Below the pieces are notes generated by a model. It did no database searches. It was not told the DNA's origin and saw only the letters and a program-made list of their open reading frames with translations. Below are positions 40,311-48,485 of a stretch of 64,000 nucleotides of DNA, piece after piece. Within the stretch, counting starts at the first letter, position 1. Every line of letters starts with the position of its first letter. The DNA is from Verrucomicrobiia bacterium (GTDB lineage Bacteria > Patescibacteriota > Saccharimonadia > Saccharimonadales > Saccharimonadaceae). Location: NCBI GenBank assembly GCA_035629335.1, contig DASPIB010000001.1:800473-864472 (forward strand), in the 5' to 3' direction. Both the position numbers and the translations under genes were made by a program.

Positions 40311-41663
40311 CTAAATCTCAGTAACTGGGTGGCGTGTCTGTTCGGTCGTATCGCGATCACGCACGGTAACGGTGCCGTCTTCAAGCGTCTGAAAGTCAAT
40401 CACAACACAATATGGCGTGCCGATTTCATCCTGACGGCGATAGCGCTTGCCAATATTACCATTGTCGTCCCACATAACGGCGCCGTATTTTTTCTTTAGT
40501 GCCGTAAACACTTCGCGGGCTTTTTCCACTAATTCAGGCTTGTTTTTGAGCAGTGGCGACACCGCAAAGCGCACCGGCGCTAAGTGTTCGGGCAATTTCA
40601 GTAGTACGCGTTTTTCGCCGTTGACTTCGTCTTCGGCGTAGGCTTCACTGAGCACTGCGAGCAGCGTGCGGTCGAGCCCAAAGGTTGGTTCAATCACGTG
40701 CGGAATTAGCTTTTCATTGGTACCTTTCACCAAATACTGCATATTAACCCCGCTATGTTTCATGTGGTTTGAAAGATCATAATCGGTCCGGTAAGCCACA
40801 GCGCCGATCTCTTTTACGCCAAACGGAAAGGCATATTCAAAATCGATTGTTCGCTTACTATAATGCGCTCGGTCTTCGACTGGCACTTCGAGCTCATAAA
40901 GTTTATCGAGCGGCAAACCTAATGCCTGAATCCATTCGTGAAATTTTGTTCGCCAATATTCAAACTGCTCTTCCCAAGTGTTTGGGTGGATGAAGTATTC
41001 AAATTCCATGAGGTCGAATTCGCGCACACGAAAAATAAATTCGCGCGGGCTAATTTCGTTACGGAATGCGCGGCCAATCTGGGCTACGCCAAACGGTAAA
41101 TCTGGGTAAAAAGTATCAACAATATTGCGATAATTAACAAACATCGCTTGGGCGTTTTCGGGGCGTAAGTAGGCTTTCGACTTTTCATCGTGAATCGGCC
41201 CAACGTTCGTTTCAAACATCAAGTTGAACACGCGGACGTCACTTAAATCGTTACCGTCGGGGCTTTTTATACCCTTTTCACGAATCACGCGGTTCATTTC
41301 GTCATACGATAACGCTTCTGGGTTTTCTACGCCGTTTTCTTCGAGTAAGTGATCGGCACGGTATCGTTTTTTAGTTTTCACATCTTCTACCAAAGGATCA
41401 GCGAAGCCCGCTCCGGTGTGACCACTCGCCTGCCAAACTTTCTGATTCATCAAAATGGCGGCGTCAAGCCCGTACATATCTTCACGATCTTCGACAAATA
41501 ACTTCCACCAGAGATTGCTAATGTTGCGCTTCAAGGCAACGCCAAGCGGACCATAATCCCAGGTTCCGGCCAGACCACCATAAATCTCAGAACCCTGGTA
41601 AATGAACCCGCGGCGCTTAGCTAAGCTGACGATATCTTCAAGTGCAGTAGTTTTTTGTGACAT
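40311..41663 (-). CDS. glyS: Glycyl-tRNA synthetase (dimeric type)
   Basis: 450 residues, class II synthetase of the alpha2 type: GLAGTWDYGPLGVALKRN at the N-terminus, motif 2 GRAFRNEISPREFIFRVREF, motif 3 EPTFGLDRTLLAVL, and an anticodon-binding domain at the C-terminus. Charges tRNA-Gly. TATAAT ends 9 nt before the ATG. Confidence 0.95.
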   Translation of the reverse strand: MSQKTTALEDIVSLAKRRGFIYQGSEIYGGLAGTWDYGPLGVALKRNISNLWWKLFVEDREDMYGLDAAILMNQKVWQASGHTGAGFADPLVEDVKTKKRYRADHLLEENGVENPEALSYDEMNRVIREKGIKSPDGNDLSDVRVFNLMFETNVGPIHDEKSKAYLRPENAQAMFVNYRNIVDTFYPDLPFGVAQIGRAFRNEISPREFIFRVREFDLMEFEYFIHPNTWEEQFEYWRTKFHEWIQALGLPLDKLYELEVPVEDRAHYSKRTIDFEYAFPFGVKEIGAVAYRTDYDLSNHMKHSGVNMQYLVKGTNEKLIPHVIEPTFGLDRTLLAVLSEAYAEDEVNGEKRVLLKLPEHLAPVRFAVSPLLKNKPELVEKAREVFTALKKKYGAVMWDDNGNIGKRYRRQDEIGTPYCVVIDFQTLEDGTVTVRDRDTTEQTRHPVTEI

Positions 41664-41717
41664 ATTGCAGTTATTATAACAGAGAGACGCCTAAAATTAA
41701 TGGCTCGACGTATCGTA

Positions 41718-41746
41718 TTGAATAATGTCGCTAAGTTGTGTACGAT
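41718..41746 (+). promoter_or_regulatory. Promoter of the TPR-like gene
   Basis: TTGAAT (41718-41723), 17 bp, TACGAT (41741-41746), then GAGGAG and ATG 41782. Confidence 0.6.
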
Positions 41747-41781
41747 AAAATTCCGGTGATCTAGACGAGACGAGGAGTGAC

Positions 41782-42516
41782 ATGTCTACCTACGACGTCG
41801 ATGTCCAAAGGGCAATCTGCCTCTTGAATCAGGGAAAGCGTACCACGGGCCTGGAAATGCTTGAAGGTGCCATTAAGCGGTGCCCTGAGCGTTTCGAAGC
41901 ACACCACTTGAAGGCAATCACTTTGCGCCTGATGGGGCCGGTGCGTTTCCACGAAGCTGAGGAGGCGTTTGCTACTGCCCGTAGTCGAGCCAGCAGCAAT
42001 TTCGATGCAGCGCGTATCGATCGTGACCACGGACAGTTGAAGATGGATGGTGGTGCGTTCGAAGAAGCGCACCGATTCTTCAAGCAGTCACTTGAGCTTC
42101 TTAAGAAGGCTGAGACGGCCAGCGAAAGGCCTGAAGAAACCATTTGGTTGGAGCGCGAGGCCACCAATAGCTTCTTGGGGCTGTTGCGCTATGAACAGGG
42201 TGACCGCCTGGCTGGGCTTAACCTGCTGCGATCCGCCGTGCAAGGGCTTGACGGCCACCAGCCGTATGAGCTCAACGCGCGCATTAGACTGATGAAGGCG
42301 GAGTCGCTGGTGCGCCGCCTAGCGATGACGCCAAAGACCTTTTACCAGAGCATCAGGGCGAAGCACGTCGAACGCTGCTTGGAAGTTTTGCTGCTTTGCT
42401 TCGGCGGAGCGCGCCTCCACCGGCGGCTACTGCCAGCGGCACGACAGCTGTCGGGCAAGGCCAAGTTGGCTCAGCATACCGTCGACAAGTTCAAGCGGCT
42501 CAAGAACTTCCGCTAA
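41782..42516 (+). CDS. Tetratricopeptide-repeat-like protein
   Basis: 244 residues, all alpha. Repeated helical pairs typical of TPR (ICLLNQGKRTTGLEMLEGA, GAFEEAHRFFKQSLELLKKA, NSFLGLLRYEQGDRLAGLNL) suggest a protein-protein interaction scaffold. C-terminus is basic. GAGGAG lies 4 nt before the ATG. Orphan unit bounded by a UUCG-loop hairpin. Confidence 0.65.
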   Translation: MSTYDVDVQRAICLLNQGKRTTGLEMLEGAIKRCPERFEAHHLKAITLRLMGPVRFHEAEEAFATARSRASSNFDAARIDRDHGQLKMDGGAFEEAHRFFKQSLELLKKAETASERPEETIWLEREATNSFLGLLRYEQGDRLAGLNLLRSAVQGLDGHQPYELNARIRLMKAESLVRRLAMTPKTFYQSIRAKHVERCLEVLLLCFGGARLHRRLLPAARQLSGKAKLAQHTVDKFKRLKNFR

Positions 42517-42526
42517 TCGCCCGCCT

Positions 42527-42546
42527 ACCCTCGCTTCGGCGAGGGT
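42527..42546 (+). terminator. UUCG tetraloop hairpin
   Basis: ACCCTCGC (42527-42534) pairs with GCGAGGGT (42539-42546) around TTCG, followed by TTTACC. Very stable, but with a short T run. Confidence 0.65.
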
Positions 42547-42604
42547 TTACCATATGTGGTTATTCTTATAGAATATAGTTGTCATCGACTGTTGGGATAA
42601 TCTT

Positions 42605-42898
42605 GTGAGCCATTCTTTCGAAGAAGCCATGTCCCGGGTTATGGCCGCTTACAACAGCGGAAATTTCGAAGCCGCGGCTTTTTGGACTCGGTGCCTGCCC
42701 CACTTTTGGCGCAAGCTAATCGAAGGTATTTGTTTGTGTCGGTTGAAAGATATGTCCGGCGGTGATGCATCACTGTGGCTAGCCGTGGGCTATGCCAGCT
42801 CGCGTCAGCAACGAAATCTTGTCCGTCTAGTGATCCTCTATTTCTTTAGGGACTTTTACGGCTCACAAAAAGATTTCATCGATTCACTGAAGGTGTAG
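42605..42898 (+). CDS. Hypothetical helical protein (97 aa)
   Basis: GTG start at 42605; only a weak GGGA upstream. Helical, with aromatic-rich stretches (AAFWTRCLPHFWRKLIEG, VILYFFRDFYGS). Its N-terminal EEAMSRVMAAYNSGNFEAAA resembles a single TPR helix pair, so it may be related to the preceding gene. Closed by its own terminator. Confidence 0.5.
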   Translation: MSHSFEEAMSRVMAAYNSGNFEAAAFWTRCLPHFWRKLIEGICLCRLKDMSGGDASLWLAVGYASSRQQRNLVRLVILYFFRDFYGSQKDFIDSLKV

Positions 42899-42904
42899 CC
42901 GCCC

Positions 42905-42925
42905 GCCCCGTCACCAAGACGGGGC
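42905..42925 (+). terminator. Intrinsic terminator
   Basis: GCCCCGTC (42905-42912) pairs with GACGGGGC (42918-42925), 5-nt loop, then ATCTTCAT. Confidence 0.75.
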
Positions 42926-42934
42926 ATCTTCATG

Positions 42935-43612
42935 CTATTGGTCGTGTTGGCGCAGTACCCATAAACATTCCGAAATCAAACTCTCGATGCCTCCCACCTG
43001 CGATACCGCTTTGGGTGAGTTATCTTGGAGTAATCGCAGTAGTTTAATGTGCTCACTCGTCACTGAACCATTAGTTTGCGACTTAAGCCCCATTTCCGTC
43101 GCATCATATATATACTGTTCAGCCAACTGTAGCGCTCCACCAGCACTATCGGTCCGAAGATTAAGCCCGTGGCCGAGCAAGTGCGTATACTGCAAACGGT
43201 ACCACAACTCTACTAAATCTTTGGGGATTTTTTCGTCATTTAAAGCACTCAGCGCTTCTTTTGTTAAGAAGTACCACTCAGGCTCTGGCACTAGCTCTAC
43301 AGCACTGCTAATTCTTTTTAAGATATCGTAGGCCAGCTGCATCCGATCATAGTCTTTTAGTATATGAACAAAAAATGTATGCAATCTCGCCCCTGTTAAA
43401 ATGCTAACATCGCTTTTTGTTGTCGGTTGTACATTTACTTCCGTGATTGCCAGTAGTTCGATCCCGCCGGCAAGTTTACTTTTTTCACGCCGGACACCTT
43501 TTGCCATGGCGGCTATTTTTCCGTGCTGTGGGGTGAGTAACTGAATTATTCGGTCAGCTTCGCCGTAATTTGTACGCCTTAACACAATTGCTTCGGTTCG
43601 GATCGGCTTCAT
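42935..43612 (-). CDS. recO: DNA repair protein RecO
   Basis: 225 residues. N-terminal OB-fold with TEAIVLRRTNYGEADRIIQL and GKIAAMAKGVRREKS is diagnostic of RecO; the helical C-terminus lacks the Cys4 zinc motif found in many RecO. RecO loads RecA on SSB-coated DNA in gap repair. Its ATG overlaps the stop of the upstream response regulator (ATGA). Confidence 0.9.
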   Translation of the reverse strand: MKPIRTEAIVLRRTNYGEADRIIQLLTPQHGKIAAMAKGVRREKSKLAGGIELLAITEVNVQPTTKSDVSILTGARLHTFFVHILKDYDRMQLAYDILKRISSAVELVPEPEWYFLTKEALSALNDEKIPKDLVELWYRLQYTHLLGHGLNLRTDSAGGALQLAEQYIYDATEMGLKSQTNGSVTSEHIKLLRLLQDNSPKAVSQVGGIESLISECLWVLRQHDQ

Positions 43613-43980
43613 ATTACTACTCCGTTCACTGCTGCCCGTATTTTTTGGGGCGTTATGGTAGCCTTATCGAGCACCTGCTTTACACCATAATGGGCGAGTA
43701 TCTGACTATTTTTGTGCATGTGTTCGAGACTGGTACACAGTATTACTGGTATCCTCGCCGTATCGTCATGCGACTGCAACTCATGTAATAAGGTGATGCC
43801 ATTGGCACCATCAAGCAGTACATCAAGCAGTATGCTATCTGGCTGAAAGCTATCTATAGCTTCCATCGCGGCTTCCGCTGACGTCACGCGTAAAGCAGTA
43901 TAATCATGCTTCAATAAAAAAAGATACAAGTCACCTTGCCATATGTCGTCTTCAACAATTAGAACACGTTTTTTACTCAT
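43609..43980 (-). CDS. Single-domain response regulator
   Basis: 123 residues, only a receiver domain: EDD 10-12, Asp53 in LLLDVLLDG-like context, Lys near 105. No output domain. Overlaps the upstream kinase gene by 8 nt and recO by 4 nt, so the three are one translationally coupled operon. Confidence 0.85.
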   Translation of the reverse strand: MSKKRVLIVEDDIWQGDLYLFLLKHDYTALRVTSAEAAMEAIDSFQPDSILLDVLLDGANGITLLHELQSHDDTARIPVILCTSLEHMHKNSQILAHYGVKQVLDKATITPQKIRAAVNGVVI

Positions 43981-44713
43981 AGGCTAAAAGACTCAGCTGT
44001 TTTGAGGCCGGCATATCAACATAAAAGGTCACGCCACCGCGCTGATGCCGCTGAACACCAAGACTACCACGCATTGCAGCAGCAAACTTGCTGGCCACAT
44101 ACAAACCTAGCCCGCTGCTTTGCGGCCGGCCCGCTACTGGCTGCGCCGACTTACCTAGCCGACTGGCTAGCTTTTTAAAAACATCTGCCGGCATGCCTGT
44201 GCCATGATCACGCACAGCAATCCGAATGCTCTCGTGGCTTTTGTGCACCTTTAATTCAAGTGGTGCACGCGTTTGGGCATAGGCAAGCGAGTTATCACAC
44301 AAGCCTAAAATAACTGCCCGCAGCAACTCGCTATTTGCCACAGCAATTGGCGGCTGCTTACCTTTTAGGTGCAGTGCAATGTGCCTATTACCAGCTTTTG
44401 CTAGCGGTAGCAGCTCATGGCTCACTTGCTGGCAAACGTGTGCCACGTTCACTGGCTCTAATTGAAACAAAGCATCTTCAAGGCGAGCATGCTTGGTTAA
44501 AAGCCCAACCAGCCGCAAAGAACGTTCGCTTGTGAGAGTAATCCGATTGAGCAGTTCCTGTTGTTCGGTAGGTGTTGTGCCACCCTCCTGAAGAACCAGC
44601 GATAATTGCCGAATCAACGCCAGTGGCGCCTTTAATTCATGAGCCGCCGCCGTAATCGCGGGCAGCGAAAACTCTTGCCCCATCATCTCGCCAGTACCAT
44701 CTTTTGCGCTCAT
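43973..44713 (-). CDS. Soluble histidine kinase
   Basis: 246 residues with no membrane helix and no sensor domain. H-box AAAHELKAPLALIRQ with His25; N box ILGLCDNSLAYAQ has Cys-Asp before the Asn; G1 DHGTGMP and G2 GLGLYVASKF are present. It probably phosphorylates the adjacent receiver protein. A TACACT lies 10 nt before the ATG. Confidence 0.85.
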   Translation of the reverse strand: MSAKDGTGEMMGQEFSLPAITAAAHELKAPLALIRQLSLVLQEGGTTPTEQQELLNRITLTSERSLRLVGLLTKHARLEDALFQLEPVNVAHVCQQVSHELLPLAKAGNRHIALHLKGKQPPIAVANSELLRAVILGLCDNSLAYAQTRAPLELKVHKSHESIRIAVRDHGTGMPADVFKKLASRLGKSAQPVAGRPQSSGLGLYVASKFAAAMRGSLGVQRHQRGGVTFYVDMPASKQLSLLAYE

Positions 44714-44749
44714 CTCTCTTTTAAGTGTAGCGTAAGCGAACCGTTTTTT

Positions 44750-45406
44750 CTACGGGTTAAAACTAAGTGTCTTTAAAATAATCTTGTCGAAGTCGTTTTT
44801 GAAGATGGTCGCATCGGTAGCAAGCATCAAAGTTTTATCCCGCACCTTAAACACCACCATCGATCCTTCAATGTCGTTCGAGAATTTGCCATCCAGTCGC
44901 GTTCCGGTGAAACCGCTGGCAGTAATGGCTGAACTGCGCAGTTCACCGCGCTTGACCGCTGTTTCGTGCGTTTTTAAGATTGACTCGTAGCTGCGATCTT
45001 CCACAATTACGCGCAGGGCAAACTGTTGGCTGGGCCGTACCATCGGCACCGTGTTTGGATTTAAATAAGCTTCATAGCGGCCGTTTTCGCCATTTTTCCC
45101 AATGTAAACACTCCAGGTCTTCGGGTAATCAAACTCTACTCGTCCGAGGTCATCGGGCCCAATAAAGCGCCGATATGGTTCTTTCTCCCTTTCGGCAAAT
45201 TTGTCTTCATCTTCAAGCGCTTGTTCCCGCTTGGCTTCTGCTACGGCAATTGCCACTTTAGAATCGACATTATTTTTCTGATCGTTATAATTCACCAGCG
45301 CCCACACCATCACTGCGCCAAAGCCCGCCGCAAGCACGCCGAGCACAATCGTCATAACAAGCAGGCCGTTCAGGCTTCCTTGTTGTAAAAAGTCTTTGTT
45401 TTGCAT
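44750..45406 (-). CDS. Membrane-anchored protein, PsbP-like pattern
   Basis: 218 residues: one membrane helix (about 14-36), a charged linker, and an extracytoplasmic alpha/beta domain (RVEFDYPKTWSVYIG, FALRVIVEDRSYESILKT, LMLATDATIFKNDFDKIILK) whose arrangement recalls the PsbP/Mog1 fold of bacterial lipoproteins. Function unknown. TATAGT ends 6 nt before the ATG. Confidence 0.65.
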   Translation of the reverse strand: MQNKDFLQQGSLNGLLVMTIVLGVLAAGFGAVMVWALVNYNDQKNNVDSKVAIAVAEAKREQALEDEDKFAEREKEPYRRFIGPDDLGRVEFDYPKTWSVYIGKNGENGRYEAYLNPNTVPMVRPSQQFALRVIVEDRSYESILKTHETAVKRGELRSSAITASGFTGTRLDGKFSNDIEGSMVVFKVRDKTLMLATDATIFKNDFDKIILKTLSFNP

Positions 45407-45471
45407 GCTCTTACTATAAGAGGCGGCTGGGGTTTTGTAAAGCTTATGGCTTTAGAGCGATTTGTCTATGG

Positions 45472-45583
45472 AGAATAGAGGCTGACACCTCGCCATCATA
45501 GACGTCAGTGTTTTCCACTGCAACGCAGCGAGCTGCTTGCGAGCGAAGAGTGTCTATAATGGCGAGGTGTCAGCCTCTATTCT
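45472..45583 (-). repeat. 32-bp inverted repeat (giant hairpin) at a gene end
   Basis: Positions 45472-45503 and 45552-45583 are inverted copies with 31 of 32 matching; the odd position is a G-U pair in minus-strand RNA, so the stem is complete there. The 48-nt loop contains smaller stems. The arm includes the last codons and stop of the gene at 45570. No T run follows on the minus strand. It could be a transcript-end structure or a short mobile repeat. Confidence 0.8.
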
Positions 45584-46097
45584 TGCGTTCGGTTGCAAAC
45601 TCATAAAGTACCATTGCCCCAACCTTCTTCTGTGGTGGTATGTCCGGTAGCTCAAAGCCATAACTTATAAAGTACAGTGGCTGTTTTCTGGCTTTGGCCT
45701 GCTCCAACAAGAAACGCTCCATCTTGGCAATATCTCTCCCCTCCAAAAAGGCGTAGACTACGGTTGTCTCTGGTGGCAGTGTCTGACGCCAAAAGTCTTT
45801 CCAGCGCACTACCATTCGCGAACCATACTTTCTTCCGAGCCATTTCGCCACCAATACCAGCAGCGGGTTAAGTTCGTAGCCGACTGCTTTCGCTCCCCGC
45901 TCGGCCGCTGCCCGTAGCACAACCCCGTCGCCCGCGCCGACATCTATGACCACATCGGTGGGCTTTAGCTGGTATAGTTCATCGAAGGCTTGGTTTAGCT
46001 GACGTTTTCGGGTGGGCACATACGGCGCGCCCCAAAACACTACCAATAAAAAACAAGCAACTATAGCCCCGCCAATCCACAAAATGGCTTCAGGCAT
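45570..46097 (-). CDS. Membrane-anchored SAM-dependent methyltransferase-like protein
   Basis: 175 residues. One N-terminal helix (about 4-24), then a Rossmann methyltransferase with DVVIDVGAGDGVVLRAA (motif I) and GYELNPLLVLVAKW (motif II). Motif IV is not evident (VVYAFLEGRD), so the substrate is unclear; the type resembles small class I methyltransferases acting on lysine or lipids. ATG overlaps the xseB stop (TAATG). Confidence 0.75.
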   Translation of the reverse strand: MPEAILWIGGAIVACFLLVVFWGAPYVPTRKRQLNQAFDELYQLKPTDVVIDVGAGDGVVLRAAAERGAKAVGYELNPLLVLVAKWLGRKYGSRMVVRWKDFWRQTLPPETTVVYAFLEGRDIAKMERFLLEQAKARKQPLYFISYGFELPDIPPQKKVGAMVLYEFATERKNRG

Positions 46098-46312
46098 TAT
46101 GCCGCTTGGTCCTGGTCAAAACGCTCTTTTAAAACGGTAATTTCATTTTTTAGGCTGCCAACCCGAGTTTCAATTTGGCGCGCTAAAATATCGGCAACTT
46201 TAAATTTTTCTAGTGCCTCTTCAAGGTCAATATCTGGTTGATCGAACCACTCCAGTAACTCCTGAAGTTCGGCGATTTGCTGTTTAAGTGACGATTTATT
46301 TTTGGCTGACAT
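46097..46312 (-). CDS. xseB: Exodeoxyribonuclease VII small subunit
   Basis: 71 residues with the XseB pattern LKQQIAELQELLEWF followed by IDLEEALEKFKVADIL. It binds the large subunit encoded just upstream. Start at ATG 46312, 6 nt after AGGAG; 17-nt overlap with xseA. Confidence 0.9.
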   Translation of the reverse strand: MSAKNKSSLKQQIAELQELLEWFDQPDIDLEEALEKFKVADILARQIETRVGSLKNEITVLKERFDQDQAA

Positions 46313-47420
46313 CAATAACTCCTGCAGTTATTATAGCTTTTTCTAATTCAACGGTCAGCTTTTGGCCTGGCTTAACCTCTTCGGCATTGCCTCTTACCAC
46401 TATGCCCGCCTCGGTGCGCACCAGGCTATATCCACGGTTCAGTACTGTTCGCGGATTAATTTGGCCCAGGGTTTGCTGCATGTTTTTGTGCGTTTCAACT
46501 AGTTGCCCAAGTTTGGCTTCAAGGTGCCGAAGCATATGCCCAACAGCATGGCGAGAAACCTGGCTTAGCTCATCGTAACGGTTACAAATCACTTTTGCCG
46601 TGCGCGACATCATTAGCTGCTGTTGACGCAGTAGTTCGCTACGGTCAGGCACCAATAATTGTGCGGCGTTGCTCGGTGTGGCGGCGCGCACATCGCACAC
46701 CATGTCGGCGAGCGAAGTGTCCACTTCGTGTCCGACTCCCACGAGTGTAACTACCCGGCTGGCAGCAATTGCCCGAGCCAGCGGTTCATCGTTGAAGGCG
46801 GCTAAATCGTCGGCGCTGCCACCACCTCGTAGTAGCACCACTACCTCTGGTGGCTCAGCCATTTCGTTAAAGTGTTCTAATGCCCGCATAATCTGGCCTG
46901 GCGCGGCCATCCCTTGCACCTGCACGTGGGCTACATCAATCCGCATGCCACCCCAGCGATCGTTTAAAATTTTAATAAAATCAGCATAGCCGGCAGCTTG
47001 AGTTGAAGAGATCACCCCGATGTGCTCCGGAAACATTGGCAAAGATCGTTTGCGAGCTTCGTCAAACAGCCCTTCGGCTTGCAGCTTCTTCACTAGCAGC
47101 TCAAAAGCGCGTTTTAAGCTTCCTTCACCCACCGGCCGCACTTCTCGTACGGTCATGCTGAATTTACCCCAGGCGGTAATTTTGGGCTGTGCGACCACCA
47201 TCACCTTCATGCCGTCTTCAAGTGGTTGTCGTAATTGCCAAACGGTCATAAAACATGGCATGGTCGATTGGTCATCTTTAAGGTCGAAAAACACATATTT
47301 GCCCTGATTCACTTTAAAAGACGACACCTCACCCACGACTGTCACCGCTGGGTACGCATAATCAAGCGTTTGGTTTATAAGGGCGATGCAATCGGTAACG
47401 CTAAGCTGGACGTTTTCCAT
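46296..47420 (-). CDS. xseA: Exodeoxyribonuclease VII large subunit
   Basis: 374 residues: N-terminal OB fold (VTVVGEVSSFKVNQGKYVFF), catalytic core with GVISSTQAAGYADFIKIL and VVLLRGGGSADDLAAFND, and a helical end. Degrades single-stranded DNA. Shorter than E. coli XseA (about 456) through a reduced coiled coil. Overlaps the upstream membrane gene by 20 nt. Confidence 0.95.
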   Translation of the reverse strand: MENVQLSVTDCIALINQTLDYAYPAVTVVGEVSSFKVNQGKYVFFDLKDDQSTMPCFMTVWQLRQPLEDGMKVMVVAQPKITAWGKFSMTVREVRPVGEGSLKRAFELLVKKLQAEGLFDEARKRSLPMFPEHIGVISSTQAAGYADFIKILNDRWGGMRIDVAHVQVQGMAAPGQIMRALEHFNEMAEPPEVVVLLRGGGSADDLAAFNDEPLARAIAASRVVTLVGVGHEVDTSLADMVCDVRAATPSNAAQLLVPDRSELLRQQQLMMSRTAKVICNRYDELSQVSRHAVGHMLRHLEAKLGQLVETHKNMQQTLGQINPRTVLNRGYSLVRTEAGIVVRGNAEEVKPGQKLTVELEKAIITAGVIDVSQK

Positions 47421-48432
47421 ACTTCAAAATCGTTAACTGATAAAAAATGTACCCAAAGACGATCGTCCCCATAATAAGCAGCACTCGAGCTAGCAGTGTG
47501 CCAAGAATAGCCACCTCGGGGTTTACGCCGGCTGAAGCCAAGAAAGCGATCATAATCGCCTCGTAAACCCCTGCGCCGCCTGGTGTAACCGTTAAGGCGC
47601 TGACAATCGAAGAAATACCAAAGGCAATCAGGATCATGGCCGGATTAGCCCACACGCCGAGCGACAAGAAGGCAATACATAGCAGCGCTACATCGGCAAT
47701 ATTGGCAATTGTCGCCCAGATATACGGCACGATAAGAATCTTCTTTTCCTTTCGCAGCTCTAGGTAGTCTTGGTGTAGCTCTTCTAAGAATCGTTCAATC
47801 GTTTCATAAGCAATAATTTCTTTGCGCTTTTTGCGACTCACAATACGAACAACTTTATTACCAATTCCCGCCACCCAGTGGGCGAATTTCTTTAAACGCC
47901 GTTCGCTTTTTATGATGTACAGCGTGGCGATACTAGCAAACGCTGCCGATAACACCAACCCAGCGCTTAACAGCCACACCAGCGCATTCATGGCGCCATC
48001 AAAGGCTACCACTATCACCGCAATTATCAGAAGCATCACAAATGATATAAACGTAAAAGCAAAGCGCACAATTTGCGCCATGGTGGCCCGGCCAGGCTTT
48101 ACGCCGTGTTTACTCAGCAACCAGCCAAGATAAGAAAATCCTACTGCGCCGCCACTCGGCAAAATATGGTTAACAAAATTTAATTCGAGCGCGATACGGG
48201 TCATCTGCCAGTGCGTTAAGTGCTTAACGTTGCCTTTTGCTCGCAAATACGAAAAAATAATCGCCCCAGTGGCATAATAACTAAATATTTGCACCGGAAT
48301 CATCCAAAATAAAATGCCAAGATTTACCTGCCCAAGCAATTGCCATGCCTGAATAAGCTCATCCCGAGCGAAGTAAATCACCCCAATTAAGAGCACAAGT
48401 GTAATAATGCTAACCCAAGTTTTGAACTTCAT
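47401..48432 (-). CDS. YbhN/UPF0104-type lipid flippase-like membrane protein
   Basis: 343 residues, about eight membrane helices, with LPSGGAVGFSYLGW and TVTPGGAGVYEAIMIAF, the paired Gly-rich motifs of the lysylphosphatidylglycerol synthase transmembrane family. Likely lipid transport or modification in the membrane. TATAAT ends 8 nt before the ATG; first gene of the xseA-xseB-methyltransferase run. Confidence 0.85.
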   Translation of the reverse strand: MKFKTWVSIITLVLLIGVIYFARDELIQAWQLLGQVNLGILFWMIPVQIFSYYATGAIIFSYLRAKGNVKHLTHWQMTRIALELNFVNHILPSGGAVGFSYLGWLLSKHGVKPGRATMAQIVRFAFTFISFVMLLIIAVIVVAFDGAMNALVWLLSAGLVLSAAFASIATLYIIKSERRLKKFAHWVAGIGNKVVRIVSRKKRKEIIAYETIERFLEELHQDYLELRKEKKILIVPYIWATIANIADVALLCIAFLSLGVWANPAMILIAFGISSIVSALTVTPGGAGVYEAIMIAFLASAGVNPEVAILGTLLARVLLIMGTIVFGYIFYQLTILKYGKRPA

Positions 48433-48485
48433 ACCCCTACATTATAGCCCACCAGGCACCAAACTTAGGTATAATAAGTAGCAAC

